A DNA stretch of 64,000 nt from positions 316,579,189 through 316,643,188 of the forward strand of contig OW240916.1 in NCBI GenBank assembly GCA_933207985.1, in the 5' to 3' direction. The DNA is from Pelobates cultripes (Eukaryota > Chordata > Amphibia > Anura > Pelobatidae). Shown here piece by piece: positions 46,341-57,411 of this stretch. Position numbers and translations under genes: made by a program. How positions within the stretch are numbered: the stretch's first letter is position 1; the number at the start of each line of letters is the position of its first letter. Under the pieces are notes generated by a model. It was not told the origin of the DNA. It was given only the letters and a program-made list of their open reading frames with translations, and did not search any database.

Positions 46341-47418
46341 TGTAGCGGAGAGCTGATTTTCCACAGCTAAACTCCACCAATATATTAAGAGGATGCAGGA
46401 GCAAGTAGTAAATCCAAGAGAATATCCAGCACAATCAGCAATACACTCCAATAATATCCCATCACCTTTCCCAATCACTGGACGACACACAGTATCAGGA
46501 GTAGAACTAACTTTTAATGGCAACATTCCTGCTTTTATGAGATTCTCTCATGCAAGGGAGGGATTCACCACAATTAGTACAGTAACCAATCCCATAGACG
46601 TTACCTCCCACACATCTCCTCCCCTTAGATTAACAATTAACACAATTATACAAGGCATACTTTTCCCCACTTTTCAGATGTACCCCAAATATGTGGAATA
46701 TCCCCTTAAATATGGTACCCCCCTGGTAGCCCTGATCTGGGTGAGAAACATATCCAAAAATCACACAGATCAGACCAGGGGTTCGGGAGTTATGGGAAGG
46801 TAAAGATTTGACCGACCGCATGGGTAAGGTAGCCGAAAATAGTTCCATGAAATCTGGCCCTGCGGTCGGTCTCCATTCGTGCCCCAAAAGCCCCGAAAGG
46901 CTATACCATCCATAGTGCATTCGGTAACCGGATGAATCCCCTAGTTCGTGGGATTCATCCTACCGAACGCCGGGCCGTTCGTGTGTTTCCATCAGTGTAT
47001 TCTGAAGCCCTGGAGGTCTTAGCGGTGTTCGGCTAGTCGAGTGTCCGTTTTGAGTTCCAGACACTCGACGACCAAACACCGCTGTTCGTGGATTTAAAAT
47101 GGCTGCCGCCACATGTTCGGCTGCCGAAATGGCGGTCACCCAGGGATTATAGCGGCGTGTTCGTGCGTACAAGGGAATATGCAAAGCAATCAGGGAGGTA
47201 AATTATATCCATTCTACACATCAGGGTGGTCCGGTTCATTCGGTACTTTGTTTGTATGGTGAATTTAGTCGTTCACATGTAAGCTGGTAGTCTTAGACCG
47301 AACAAAGTATGGCCACATCTAGTTACATGGAATTCTGTGTACTCCAGGCACAGGAAAACCTCTGCAGTACCAACAATAAACGAAAGGCATGGGACAGCCA
47401 AAAAGGGGTTCTGCTACA
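46341..47418 (-). mobile_element. Solo gypsy-type LTR with 5-bp TSD
   Basis: It starts TGTAGCGGAGAGC and ends GTTCTGCTACA, flanked by exact ATGTG (46336-46340, 47419-47423). The block CTGATCTGGGTGAGAAACATATCC matches in orientation the LTR of the full gypsy element (ATCTGGTTGAACCACATATCC), so it reads on the minus strand. CATAAAAGC on that strand is a likely TATA region. It is the same family as 20905-22110. Confidence 0.88.
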
Positions 47419-47667
47419 ATGTGTGTCTGTGAGTGTATGTGTCTGTAAGTGTGTATGTGTCTGTAAGTGTGTGTGTCTGTAAGTGTTTATGTGTGTGTCT
47501 GTAAATGAATGAGTGTGTGTGTCGGTCATTGAGTGTGTATGTGTCGGTTAGTGAGTGTATATGTGTCTGTCAGTGAGTGTGCGTCTGTCAGTGAGAGTGT
47601 GCGTCTGTCGGTGTGTGTCCAAGTAATAGTGTGTGTGTATGTCATTGTTTGTCAGTGTATATGAGAG

Positions 47668-48212
47668 TCTGCCTTTACGTTGGCAGGCGGGCATTCCCTC
47701 CAGTGGCCATTGGAGTAACTAAATGACCTCCATTTGTCTAAATATACATAGGGATTAAGGAGAGAGCGCAGGTAACCTTTTTTTTTTCTTTAGTTTTTAA
47801 CTATATATTGGGGCTGATGTGTACTGTGGTCATTGCTGCCGCCCAGGAGTGATGGGAGTGAGCGCAGGACTTCTCTTTTTGTATTTGTATTCACTTTTTG
47901 TATCACACAGCTTTGTTACAATGCAGCCGCCCATCCCATGTGTTCCCTATTAAGGGTTAATAAGTATATAGTGGTGTATATAAAAAATACCCCTCTCTGT
48001 CTCAGTGGAGATATCTTTGCCAGAAGCTCAAGGAAGCAAGGTGAAGGGTCAGTGTAGGACCCGCTTAGGGGGGGGGTCTGCCTTGACGTTGGCAGGCGGG
48101 CATTCCCTCCAATGGCCATTGGAGCAACTAAATGACTTCCATTTGTCTAAATATACATAGGGATTAAGGAGAGAGCGCAGGTAACCTTTTTTTTTTTCTT
48201 TGGTTTTTAACT
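47668..48212. mobile_element. 545-bp element with direct terminal repeats and 11-bp TSD
   Basis: About 144 bp at the left (47668-47811, TCTGCCTTTACGTTGGCAGG...) recurs at the right (48068-48212), with about 256 bp between, so it is 1.36 copies of a 400-bp unit. An exact 11-bp duplication GTATATGAGAG flanks it (47657-47667, 48213-48223). There is no coding frame. TSD length and partial tandem form fit a Penelope-like or other circular/tandem retroelement better than an LTR element, but the class is not proven. Confidence 0.75.
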
Positions 48213-49065
48213 GTATATGAGAGTGTGTGTCTGTCAGTGAGTGTGCGTCTATCAGTGAGTGAGCATTTGTCAGTCAAATTGTGGCCTTGACAGGAAGGGG
48301 TGGGGGGAATTTAAATTGGGGGGGAGAGAGGAGGGGGAGGGGGGTGCCTGAGCACTATCCTGCCTAGGGCAGCACAAATCCTAAATACACCACTGCCTAG
48401 CTGTAAATACAAAACTAAGGCCAGACTGGGAAAAAAATTTGACCCAGACATTTTTAACCACAGTGGCCCAGGGGCAAGAGGGCGGGGCCATAGAGGGAAT
48501 GTTCTGTCATCACCAATGACAAACACACCCCCTCAAAATTATCATGTTGGTACAATGCTCTTATAGGGGCCATGCCACGCCAAGGGTGCATAATTCATTG
48601 TTGCACAATAGAATATTAATGTAATTTGTGTAGTGTATATATGAATTGACCACTTGGTAAAGATCAGATGACAGAAGAGGTAGTTCGAATTGCAGAGGAA
48701 TGTGAAAGGGAGCAGAAGGTTTACCATATGCATTGATACTTTGATTAATCAAAAGCTCTGTAAGGTGTGAGAAGTCATACAAAATGTAACATGCGGAGAG
48801 ACACTTAATATAATTACTAACACAATTATGGGTGCTATTCCAACAAGGTACTCCCTCCAATACCAATAAACAAATACTCAAAAAGAAAGGAATGCACACC
48901 AACTGATACAATAGTATCTATCTAAATATATTTATTATAATACAATGCAAATATTACATACAAAAAATGTAACAATCTAATAGTGACCAAATAGGCAAAA
49001 AAAGGCTAAACCATATAATTACCAAATCTCACAAGCCTATATGGGCAGAAACACGAGTCACAAAC

Positions 49066-49110
49066 AGTCCCCCAATGTTTCGGCTCCTCCTGGTAGCCTT
49101 TATCAAGGGT
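49066..49110 (-). ncRNA. Degenerate hammerhead-like motif
   Basis: On the minus strand UUGAUAA (two changes from CUGAUGA) is followed by a GGCU/AGCC stem, then GAAAC, and three pairs of a possible stem I (CCC/GGG). If related to the motif at 33040-33084 it is a decayed copy. The core changes would abolish activity. Confidence 0.25.
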
Positions 49111-49954
49111 GAGAAGTCACACATAAGTGGCCTGGAAGTCTAGCTCGAATGTAAACTAGCTGACTTCAGCCATATGACATCTACCTTTTAATTGATGAGT
49201 GAATTCCTTTGATATGTTAATGATCATTAGCTTTCATGAAAAGAGAAAAAACAAGCCTTGTGTTCCAGTATCATATCCAAAAGAAAGAAACGTTAATATT
49301 TTTGTTATATTTGGAATGTGACCAGGAACATCTTCTGATCAAGCCCAAACATGAGTTGGGTAACTTAACCACAGGGGAAGGGATTGTGATGTTCGCTATA
49401 CTGGATCACAAGTAATACGTGTGACATATCTATGGAATGGAGAAATGGTAACCAATTCATAGATGCAATTATTATTTCTGTGGAAAGTACATAAGAGGAG
49501 ATAGAACCAAATGTTTCCATTTGGATTGATGTTGGTCTGGAACACAAGGGGGTGTTTACTTATAGTTACTATAGGTACGCCTTATCTTCACCTCTGGGCT
49601 GGACTTGGTGATCCACAGGGTATATGTCTAATGATTCTGAAATGTGTCTTTGTACTTGCTTGAAGGGCCAGAATCTAATTCTAAGTGAGTCACCACCTTT
49701 CTTACCAGAGACCCCCTGGGGCAGAAATGTTACTTTGAAAACCTTAGGAGTAAGTGGTTAGGAATTCTGTTATTTTATCCCTTTTGTTTTTAATCTGTTG
49801 TTGGTGTAACTAATTTAATTGTCAGCTATATTTTTTTATGCACTGTGACTATTTTTTGCTCATAATAAATATTCCTTTATTAAGTTCTGCCTTTGTTTGG
49901 TAAAGAATCACGTTACCTGAAGAGACTAATTAGTATTTTATAATTAGTATTAGG

Positions 49955-50745
49955 TTAGGTGTGTAGTGTGTGTGAGGGGTATAGAGTGTTTAGGGGTATA
50001 GTGTGTGTGTGAGAGGTGCAGGCTGTGTTGGGGTACAGTGTGTGGTGCAGTGTTTGTGCTGTGTGTGTTTAGGGGTGTGCCTGTCTGTGTATGGGTGCTG
50101 TGTGTGTAGGTGTTATGTGTTTGTGAGGGGTGCTGTATGTGTGAGGGTTGCAGTGTGCATGAGGAGTGCAGTGTGCACAAGGAGTGCTGTGTGTATGGGA
50201 TGTTATGTGTGTGTGAGGGGTGCTATGTGTGTGAAAGGTGCAGTGTGTATAGGGATGCTGTGTGTGAGGTGCAATGTATGAGGGGTGCTGTATGTGTGTG
50301 TAGGGGTGCTGTGTGTGAACGGAGCTGTATGTGTGTAGGGGCGCTGTGTGAGTGTAGGGGTGCATGTAGGGGTGCTGTGTGTGCGTAGTGGTGCAGTGTG
50401 TGTAGGGGTGCTGTGTTTGTAGGGTTGCTGTGTGTGTGTAGGGGTGCTGTGTGTGTGTGTAGGGCTGCTGTGTGTGAGCGGAGCTGTATGTGTGTAGGGG
50501 TGCTGTGTGTGTGTAGGGCTGATGTGTGTGTGTAGGGGTGCTGTGTGTGTAGGGGTGCTACGTGTGTAGGGGTGCTTTGTGTGTGTAGCGGTGCTGTGTT
50601 TGTAGGGGTGCTGTGTGTATAGGGGTTCTGTGTATGTGTAGTGGTACTGTGTGTGTGTAGGGGTGCAGTGTGTGTAGGGGTGCTGTGTGTGTGTAGGGGT
50701 GCAGTGTGTGTGTAGGGGTGCTGTGTGTGTGTGTAGGAGAAATTA
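49955..50745. repeat. GT minisatellite (GTGTGTAGGGGTGCT units)
   Basis: About 790 bp of 15-19 bp units such as TGTAGGGGTGCTGTGTG. Open frames on both strands (Cys/Val/Gly-rich and His/Thr-rich) are translations of the repeat. Confidence 0.9.
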
Positions 50746-51088
50746 ATTTTTTTAAATAAAAAAGCTTAAGTCCCCCCACCCTTCTAACCTTTATCCAGGG
50801 GGGGCATAATTCTGCAAGCCCTGGTGGTCCAGCGGTCGCTCCTGTGGCTGCAGGCTGACTCTCTTCCCCTCTCACGGGCACTGTGCTGCGTCAAAGCGTT
50901 GCTATGGTAACGCTCCAGACAGCCTGCTCGCAGGAGAAACACAGAGCCTCCCGGTTCCTCCTTCCCTCATGCTGGACCTATGTGCCAGGAGGCCGGTGAG
51001 GGTCATTTTTGATCTCTCCACCAGCCTGAGAGGGACCACAGGAAGGCTAGCTCTGTATGGATCTCCCCTGCTGGCATTTGCCTGATGG

Positions 51089-51814
51089 TGTTATGCTACA
51101 AGGGTTTCTGGAATTGGAACTCAACTGCAGCTTGTAGAACTCCTTAATTACAATAGAAATGAAACGGAGAATCTTCTAAATTATCAATACTGTAGCTTTA
51201 AGCAAAGAGGTGATTGAAGGCAATTAGAGAATTAAATGAAGTTTTAATGATTGCAATAATCTTTAGTAACTGTGGATTATAGCATATAAGTAACAATTCA
51301 ATAGCAAGAATCTGTAGGTTATAGTAAGCAAGACACAGTTCATTAATAAGTAAATCCTCAGAGATATATTGAATAATAGACTTAAGCTTGATGGGAGTTA
51401 TCTTCCATAGGAATAACATGCAAGCAGCAGAGAAGATTTTAGCAAGCAAGAAACAGTTCAGTTGTAAATGAGACTCCTTTGATTAGAGTGAATATTATAC
51501 TTAAGATTAAGGTGAGTTGTCCTCTATGAGATCGGGTAGATAGAGTCCAAGCAATAAATGGTAAACACAGTCCGGTTTCCAGGATCCAATAGGGGATGGA
51601 AAGCGCAATCTTTTTAACAGTCCAAAGGTTTCGGGAAGCTTGAGAGTGAAGCTCGTGTAGCCGGCGTCTAAACACGGAAGTAGGTCCGAGAATCACCAAG
51701 CAGTTTGTATCTGGCGCGGTCTCTCTAAATAGCGTAACAGAGCCGCGTCAGAAAGGGGGCGGGGCCGGCTCCGCATACCGGAAACACCGGACCCGGAACA
51801 GATACGGCATGACA
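51089..51814. mobile_element. Solo LTR with 5-bp TSD GATGG
   Basis: It starts TGTTATGCTAC and ends CGGCATGACA, with exact GATGG at 51084-51088 and 51815-51819. Long blocks (GGAACTCAACTGCAGCTTGTA, CCGGCGT, GGCGCGGTCTC) match the LTR at 42765-43591. Confidence 0.88.
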
Positions 51815-51841
51815 GATGGCCAGTCTGGGCCTGCATATAAC

Positions 51842-52769
51842 TGTGTCTTCTCCATCCCTGTACCTTAGAACTTGATTCACAAACCCAGGACAAAACAAAA
51901 ACTCAAACTCCTAGGCTGTAACCTTCCTTTAATTTTCCAGGTTTCCCCTCCTGTCTCAAATCCCCATTATATCCTTCACACTGTAAGCTCATGGACCATC
52001 TGACAGGGTACTTTGTATAGAAGAGCTCAATGGCTAGATCTCAGCTTACGACAGGGTCCTCTTTGCCTTTTGTATTGGTCTGTGCATATTATACTGTTTT
52101 CCCCCAATTGGACAGCTCTGAGGAACACGTTGGCACTTTATAAATGCCAGTAATATAAATAAATACAAAATAACAAAAGCAAAAGGTAAAGAAGGCCAAA
52201 CTCAAACACTGCTTACACTTGGTAAATATAAATTAGTGTATTATTACAATATCATTTATTGCACGTATAAATAAACAATAATACACTCACATGGAGTTTA
52301 AGTAAACACACAGCTACCCTTTAACTCAGTTTTGAAGTGATAATCAGACATCTTGGCTTCCTTCTGGTTGCTAGTTTCTCCTTCTGGTGCAGGAATCCTG
52401 GACATGGTATCCTGGTGACATCAAGAAGGCACTTGCTACATTTATTCCAGACATTTGCCCCCTTTTCCCTTTTAAAAACCCTTTTAAAGTGAGCGTTGAA
52501 TACAGCGTTTAAATGCATTGAGAACACAGCGACTGAGCCAATTGCACTAGGCTGCAGTGTTCTTAGGCTTGCAGGTGCTCACGGGAGACCTCCAGGGTCC
52601 TCCTATGCTGACTGTGTTCGGTTCTGGGCTTTACACCAATCGCAGTATAATTGGCATGCCTGTAATGCTGAAAACAGACAGCAGATGGCAGCAACATGCC
52701 ACTCCACTGCTTTAACTAGGAAACCCATCTGCTGAAATTGGTACTGAAATAAGCAGAGGTTTTCCTTTG
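51842..52769. other. Mostly unassigned; one LINE-like tail
   Basis: Around 51960-52165 words such as CTGTAAGCTCATGGACC and GTTGGCACTTTATAAATGCC recall the LINE 3' UTR at 45180-45350, but strongly diverged. Nothing else is recognised. Confidence 0.4.
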
Positions 52770-52860
52770 GGTTAAGGTAATAGTTAGAGTTAGGGGTAGG
52801 GTTAGGGTAAGGGTTAGGGTTGGATCAGGGTGGTTTGTAGGGTTAGGGTCGGGGAAAGGT
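52770..52860. repeat. Interstitial telomere-like tract
   Basis: Interrupted TTAGGG units occur on the plus strand, e.g. GGTAGGGTTAGGGTAAGGG and GTAGGGTTAGGGTCGGGG. Only about half a dozen units are exact, so this is a short degenerate interstitial repeat and not a chromosome end. Confidence 0.75.
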
Positions 52861-52984
52861 TGGTATAGCATTGGTGGGAGGGGGGGTGGGGGGTAGGCAT
52901 AGGTTTAGTGCTAACTACCAAAAATGTATTTAGATGATAGGCATAAAGTTAACAATCAGGACTGATATGTGAATCTATTTTGGG

Positions 52985-53155
52985 CTCTTATAATTTTCCT
53001 GCACCGGATATAATATAAATATAGTTTGTATATTGTATTTTTTGTAATATTGTATCCTATTGTAACAATGCAATGTTTTGTGGACCCAGGACATACTTGA
53101 AAACGAGAGAAATCTCAATGTATCCATCCTGGTAAAATATATTTTATGAATAAAT
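52985..53155 (+). mobile_element. LINE 3' end, same family as 36962-38521
   Basis: ATTGTATCCTATTGTAACAATG, TGTGGACCCAGGACATACTTG and CCATCCTGGTAAAATAT then an AATAAATAAA tail match 38380-38521. It holds only the 3' UTR. Confidence 0.85.
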
Positions 53156-53414
53156 AAACCAATCAGAACACATCTTAAAATATATTAGTCTGTGAAGCTC
53201 CACCTAAATCCACTTTCTTGATGCAGCCAATCAAAAGCGTAGTCAACCATGTAAACCAGGTAACGAAATCAACCATGCATACCATTGGAAAAGTAGTCTG
53301 TAGAATCAAGAACCGGCCCATGTAGATGAATCTTCACACACACACACAAAAAAAAGAAAAATAGTGAAAGTATAGTCACTTGGACTAGGAACAGAGGGGG
53401 TCAAATATCCAGGC

Positions 53415-54286
53415 TGTAACGAATCACCTGGCACCCTGACTGTGTACCTCCATTTAAGGATGCTCCTAGCGCTTCCTGAGGGCTCCAAGCACTCCAGCAG
53501 ACACCTCCAGGCACTTGACAACACTCAGTCCTGGGAACTTTGGAACCATATGGGGAATTAGCTCTAGTCCTTACAAGGACTTTCCCCGTTGAATCTCCTG
53601 CAAGCTGGAACAGCAGACACAGGAGCAAATATTCTTCCCACAATAACTGGACGACACAAGAACAGACAGCAAGAACAGACAGAGCTGTGGTTTTATTGTT
53701 TCTTATATACACATTTTTACACAATGTTGCTACACACATGGTTTTGTAGCATAGCCAATCAAATACACTATAAAACAGTTAAACACTCCCAGTCAGGACA
53801 AACAAACCCTCCCCACTGACTGTGCTATAATTACTGTACACAATGGGTTAATGCAATTATCACAGGCAGGAAAATACAGTTTTTACACAATTCTTATAAC
53901 TTCTAAAATATACAAAATATACATCCAATCTCCATTACATATTATTAATCAGCACACTTCAAATATAAACATATCTAAAATTCGGACAATTCCCTTCAGT
54001 GGTTAAAAAGTTAGTTGGAAGTCCTTTTTGACCGAGGAGGGACAAATCAGCCAGTTCCAACCGTTCTGGCAGGGTCCCTGGGACAACGCCCTGCTGGAGA
54101 ACAATGGGGGGGAGAGGGGGAGGCACACCTTCCCATGGATTCAAAGGGGCAGAAAAAGTGTCCAAAAATCCAATAAGCACAAACAATGTTTATAAAAGGC
54201 AAACTCTCCCAGGGGCTATAGTCAGAAGGTAGGAGACAGGCAAACAGGCCCCTCCAAAAACCAGTGGCGAGGTCACTCTCGCCACA
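53415..54286 (-). mobile_element. Solo LTR inserted in gypsy integrase
   Basis: It starts TGTAACGAATC and ends CTCTCGCCACA. The flanks CAGGC (53410-53414) and CGGGC (54287-54291) agree at four of five bases. On the minus strand it has TATATAAGAAACAATAAAACC, a TATA box beside a polyadenylation signal, matching the family member at 58377. Integrase homology resumes directly at 54287. Confidence 0.75.
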
Positions 54287-54556
54287 CGGGCAGACACTGT
54301 GGCTAACTCTCTGATACAGGTTTTCTCCGAGTCGGGTTTCCCAAGGAAATCCTCTTGGACCGATGCACACAGTTCACTACAGAACTAACCCAACAGTTGT
54401 GGAAGGTCTGCAGTATCAAATCAATACTTAGCTCCCTCTACCATCCCCAGACTAACGGTCTCTGTGAGCGCTTTAATGGAACCTTGAAGCAAATGCTTAA
54501 GACTTTCACCAGCGAGTACAGAGACTGGGAGCGATTCCTACCGCACCTCCTATTTC
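54287..54556 (+). pseudogene. pol: Integrase core fragment
   Basis: It encodes the second half of the DDE core: the Asp of ILLD(R)CTQFTTE and the Glu of LCERFNGTLKQM are present. It aligns to residues about 252-340 of the integrase in the first element, with a one-base shift near 54330. The fragment stops at HLLF, where LTR sequence begins. The N-terminal zinc module and the first Asp are absent. Confidence 0.85.
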
Positions 54557-55025
54557 CTACATTTTCAGAATCAGCATACTCCAAATACAAACACTCAAAA
54601 TCAGACAATTCCTTCTATTGGTTTAAAAAAGTTAGGTCTAAGTCCTTTGTGACCAACTGAAGCATGGCTTTCCAGCCAAAACCAGTTCCACAGAGTCCTC
54701 TATCCTGGAGATAATTGGCTTAACTGGGTGTGGTAAGCCAACTATCTCCAGGTACAGAAAATGTCTCTATTCACAACAACAGCAAAAATACACAAAAATA
54801 CATAATTCCTATCATACTGAACAGAACCCCCACATTCAACCTATCCCCAGATGGCTTGGATCTGAGCGCTCAATATATCCAAACAGCGCTCAGATCCCAC
54901 AAACACAGTCAAATCGCCATGGGGTTTAAGTCTAGCATAGGCTGATGAGAGGGTCCATAGTCATGAGGCAGGAGACTGGCAATCAGGCTTCTCCATAACC
55001 TAGTGGCGAGGTTAGTTTCGCCACA
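54557..55025 (-). mobile_element. Partial LTR replacing the integrase C-terminus
   Basis: It matches the 5' part of the 58377-type LTR (GGAGATAATTGG, GATCTGAGCGC, AGTGGCGAGG...TTCGCCACA). It begins inside the LTR, so it is truncated, and the gypsy sequence missing across it (about 400 bp) indicates a deletion with the insertion. Confidence 0.7.
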
Positions 55026-56565
55026 TTGGCGTTTCATGTAAATATGTTAAAAGAATACGTAGAGCGGCCAGAGGATATATCCGCTGTATGTAACCCTGCT
55101 ACTGAGGACCCTGACAGTCTTCCCCTACCTGACCTGTTAGAAAAGGGGTCACCCACAGATTTCCTTAGCCAGGTCCAATTAGGGGACAAACTCACTCCCA
55201 CTGAGATGGAGCAGCTACATGCCTTATTACAAGCTAAGAGTCTCACCTTCTCCCAGGAACCTGGATACACTACCCTCACAACTCACAGGGTCGAAACTCC
55301 CGGACAAGCCCCACTCCGACAACCCCATTACCGCATCCCTGAACTAGTCAGAGAATGGATGCAGAAGGAAATCCAGGAGATGTTATGATTAAGAGTAATT
55401 GAACCTTCCGATAGCCCTTGGGCATCCCCTGTAGTGTTAGTACCCAAGAAAGACCGTACCACCCGATTCTGTGTGGACTACCGCAAGTTAAATGACAGGA
55501 CTGTGACCGATCTGTACCCTATGCCCTGAGTAGATGAGCTCTTAGATCGCATCGCCAGGGGACACTACCTAACCACCATTGACCTCTGCAAGGATTATTG
55601 GCAAATTCCCCTGGCCGAGGAAGCTATCCCCAAGTCAGCATTTGTCACCCCGTTTGGTTTGTACCAGCTTAGGCTCATGCAATTCAGGATGAAAAATGCC
55701 CCAGCCACGTTCCAGCGCTTGGTGGATAGACTCCTTGATGGCTTCCAGGATTTCGCTTGTGCGACATAGCAATCTATAGTGAGTCCTGGGAGGAACACTT
55801 GGCTCACATAGGGACCTTCCTGCATCAGATTCGGGCCGCTGGCCTGACTCTGAAGCCAGACAAATGCCATTTTGGGATGGCTGAAGTCCAGTACCTGGGA
55901 CACCGGGTGGGGTGTGGGAAACAGCGCTCTGAGCCTGCTAAAATTGAGGCGGTCGCTAATTGGCCCACTCCCTGCACCAAGACTCAAGTCCTGGCTTCCT
56001 GGGCAACGCTGGGTTTTACAGAAGCTTTGTGCCCGACTACAGCACCATTGCCAAACCCCTGACTGACCTGACCAAGAAAAACTTACCCCGACAGGTCTCC
56101 CAACTGTGAAGCTGCGTTCCAAGCCCTTAAGACTGCATTGATTCATGCTCCTGTTCTGGCTGCCCCAGTGCCTAACAAACAGTTTATTGTTCATACAGAT
56201 GCTTCAATGTTCGGACTGGGGGTAGTTTTAAGCCAGGTCGGAGAGGATAGAGGAGAGCACCCTGTCACCTACATCAGTAGAAAACTTCTTCCCAGAGAGG
56301 TCAGCTACACGGCAGTAGAGAAGGAGTGCTTAGCCCTGGTGTGGCCTTGAAAAAGTTATACCCATATTTGTATGGACAGGAGTTTACCTTGGTTACAGAC
56401 CATAATCCTCTGGTGTGGTTAAACTGTGTTGCTGGGCACAATGGCCGGCTACTGAGATGGAGTCTGGTACTCCAACCCTACAACTTTACCATCCAGTACC
56501 GGTCCGGCAAGCAGAACGGCAACGCGGATGGATTGTCTTGGCAGACTGGCCTCATCCCCGAATAA
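55026..56565 (+). pseudogene. pol: RT-RNase H, inactivated
   Basis: It opens with FHVNMLKEY and PLPDLLEKG, then QEPGYTT and RVETPGQAP, matching the linker and RT of the first element. Stops occur at 55386-55388 (TGA) and near 55527. The catalytic YLDD is lost: compared with the first copy 10 bp are deleted at 55762/55763, removing YLD and shifting the frame. Later pieces keep LKPDKCHFGMAEVQYLGHR, HTDASMFGLG and TDHNPLVW, with further shifts near 56000, 56090 and 56345. It ends GKQNGNADGLSW. It cannot make an active enzyme. Confidence 0.9.
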
Positions 56566-57074
56566 CAGCGTCTGGACAGCCTCCAGTTACCCCGAAAAGG
56601 GGTCAAGCCGCGTCTGCCAGAGTGTCCCACAAATAGGGAGCCATGTAACAAAATCCCTCATTGCTTGTAGTAGTTATGGTGTGTATCACGGTACTAGCAT
56701 TGTATTCCAACCAAGAACACGCTCCTAGATTCTGGTTACCCTGGGACTATGGCCCCTGGAGTGTATTACCTGTTAATCTGCATCTTGGATGTTAGAAAGA
56801 ATCTGTTATTTTAAAACCGGTGTGCCAAACTGCCCTGTTCCTCTGGCTTACGGAGAAGCCTGCTTGCCAGCTATATCACTGCTAGCTCTTATAAAGCGCT
56901 CTCTCCAGCTACCCTGCTACACCTTCTGGAAGGAGAGCCCCAGCTATACCCTCCTGGAGGAGGGAGCCCCGCTCTACCCACTCTACAGGACCTTGAGTTG
57001 GAGCTCTGCCGTTGTCTCCAGTACTGGGAAGGAGGACACCCAGACGGTAGATACCCTACTCCATGGGGTAACCA
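56566..57074 (+). repeat. 3' end and probable 3' LTR of the second gypsy
   Basis: After RNase H, a purine-rich AAATAGGGAGCCA precedes TGTAACAAAATCCC at 56644. A 431-bp segment runs to GGGGTAACCA (57074), where DIRS-like coding sequence begins. TTATAAAGC near 56889 could be a TATA box. No partner LTR was found, so this is inferred from position and TG...CA ends. Confidence 0.5.
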
Positions 57075-57182
57075 TCAAAGTTCTATTGCGCCTTTGATGA
57101 CAAGGTCATTGAGTGCGGCCTCTAAGGTCGCCTCATCATCCTGTGACCTGTGTGAAGGTGGAGGGGAATACATCTGCAGAGG
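57075..57182 (-). pseudogene. DIRS-like ORF2 fragment
   Basis: The minus strand encodes QMYSPPPSHRSQDDEA, then LEAALNDLVIKGAIE, resembling the segment just before the RT fingers of DIRS-type ORF2 proteins. It is the continuation of the piece at 60831-61090 across the hAT-like element. The remaining RT, RNase H and tyrosine recombinase are not in the window. Confidence 0.6.
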
Positions 57183-57307
57183 CAGGACCGGTGCAAGGAT
57201 TTTTGCCGCCCTAGGCAAACAAAAATTTGCTGACCCCCATATCCTCTGCCCACCATGTGACATCACAATACCCCACCCATATGATCTGCCATAAGGGCCA
57301 ACGCCAG

Positions 57308-57411
57308 TGCTGCACACAGTGTCTTTTTTCTCTGAAAAGGCAGTGTGTTTATATTAAAAAGCCTGCAGGGACAAACTGTAGTGGTTCTGGTGACTATAGT
57401 GTCCCTTTAAT
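57308..57411. mobile_element. TTAA/CACTATAG-type MITE end
   Basis: It ends GGTGACTATAGTGTCCCTTTAA, with a GTGTCTTTTTTCTCTGAAAA-like interior as in the copy at 28737. Only the right part remains. Confidence 0.6.

Larger units (their letters stand above)
45884..48395. mobile_element. hAT-like element with GT tract and two insertions
   Basis: It begins CAGGGGCGTGTGTATCG and ends CCTAAATACACCACTG, hAT-type termini, with an exact 8-bp duplication CCTAGCTG at 45876-45883 and 48396-48403. A GT-rich minisatellite (46287-46340, 47419-47656, 48213-48275) is split by a solo LTR and by a 545-bp element with terminal repeats. A GAGCC...ATGACGTCA block near 46095 recalls the palindrome in the 1857-3151 element. 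There is no transposase. Confidence 0.85.
48416..51833. mobile_element. Possible hAT-like element with GT minisatellite
   Basis: The left end TAAGGCCAGACTGGG and the right end GGCCAGTCTGGGCCTG are inverted, hAT-like words. The flanks TACAAAAC and CATATAAC match at only five of eight bases, so the pairing is tentative. Between them lie unassigned DNA, a GT minisatellite and a solo LTR. Confidence 0.4.
53376..57074 (+). mobile_element. Decayed second Gmr1-like gypsy element
   Basis: Plus-strand integrase, RT and RNase H fragments align to the 11691-17775 element in the same Gmr1 order, with a probable polypurine tract and 3' LTR. Gag, protease and 5' LTR are missing or beyond recognition, and foreign LTR sequence occupies 53415-54286 and 54557-55025. 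The right edge meets DIRS-like sequence at 57075, suggesting insertion into the DIRS-like element. The left limit is uncertain: 53376-53414 is only weakly similar to integrase. Confidence 0.75.

Noticed and set aside
47668..48212. Hammerhead ribozyme in the 545-bp terminal-repeat element
   Set aside because: Neither strand has CUGANGA followed by a stem and GAAA; CTGATGT near 47812 lacks the partner motif.
49950..50881. Cys-rich and His/Thr-rich frames on opposite strands
   Set aside because: Both are translations of the same GTGTGTAGGGGTGCT minisatellite.
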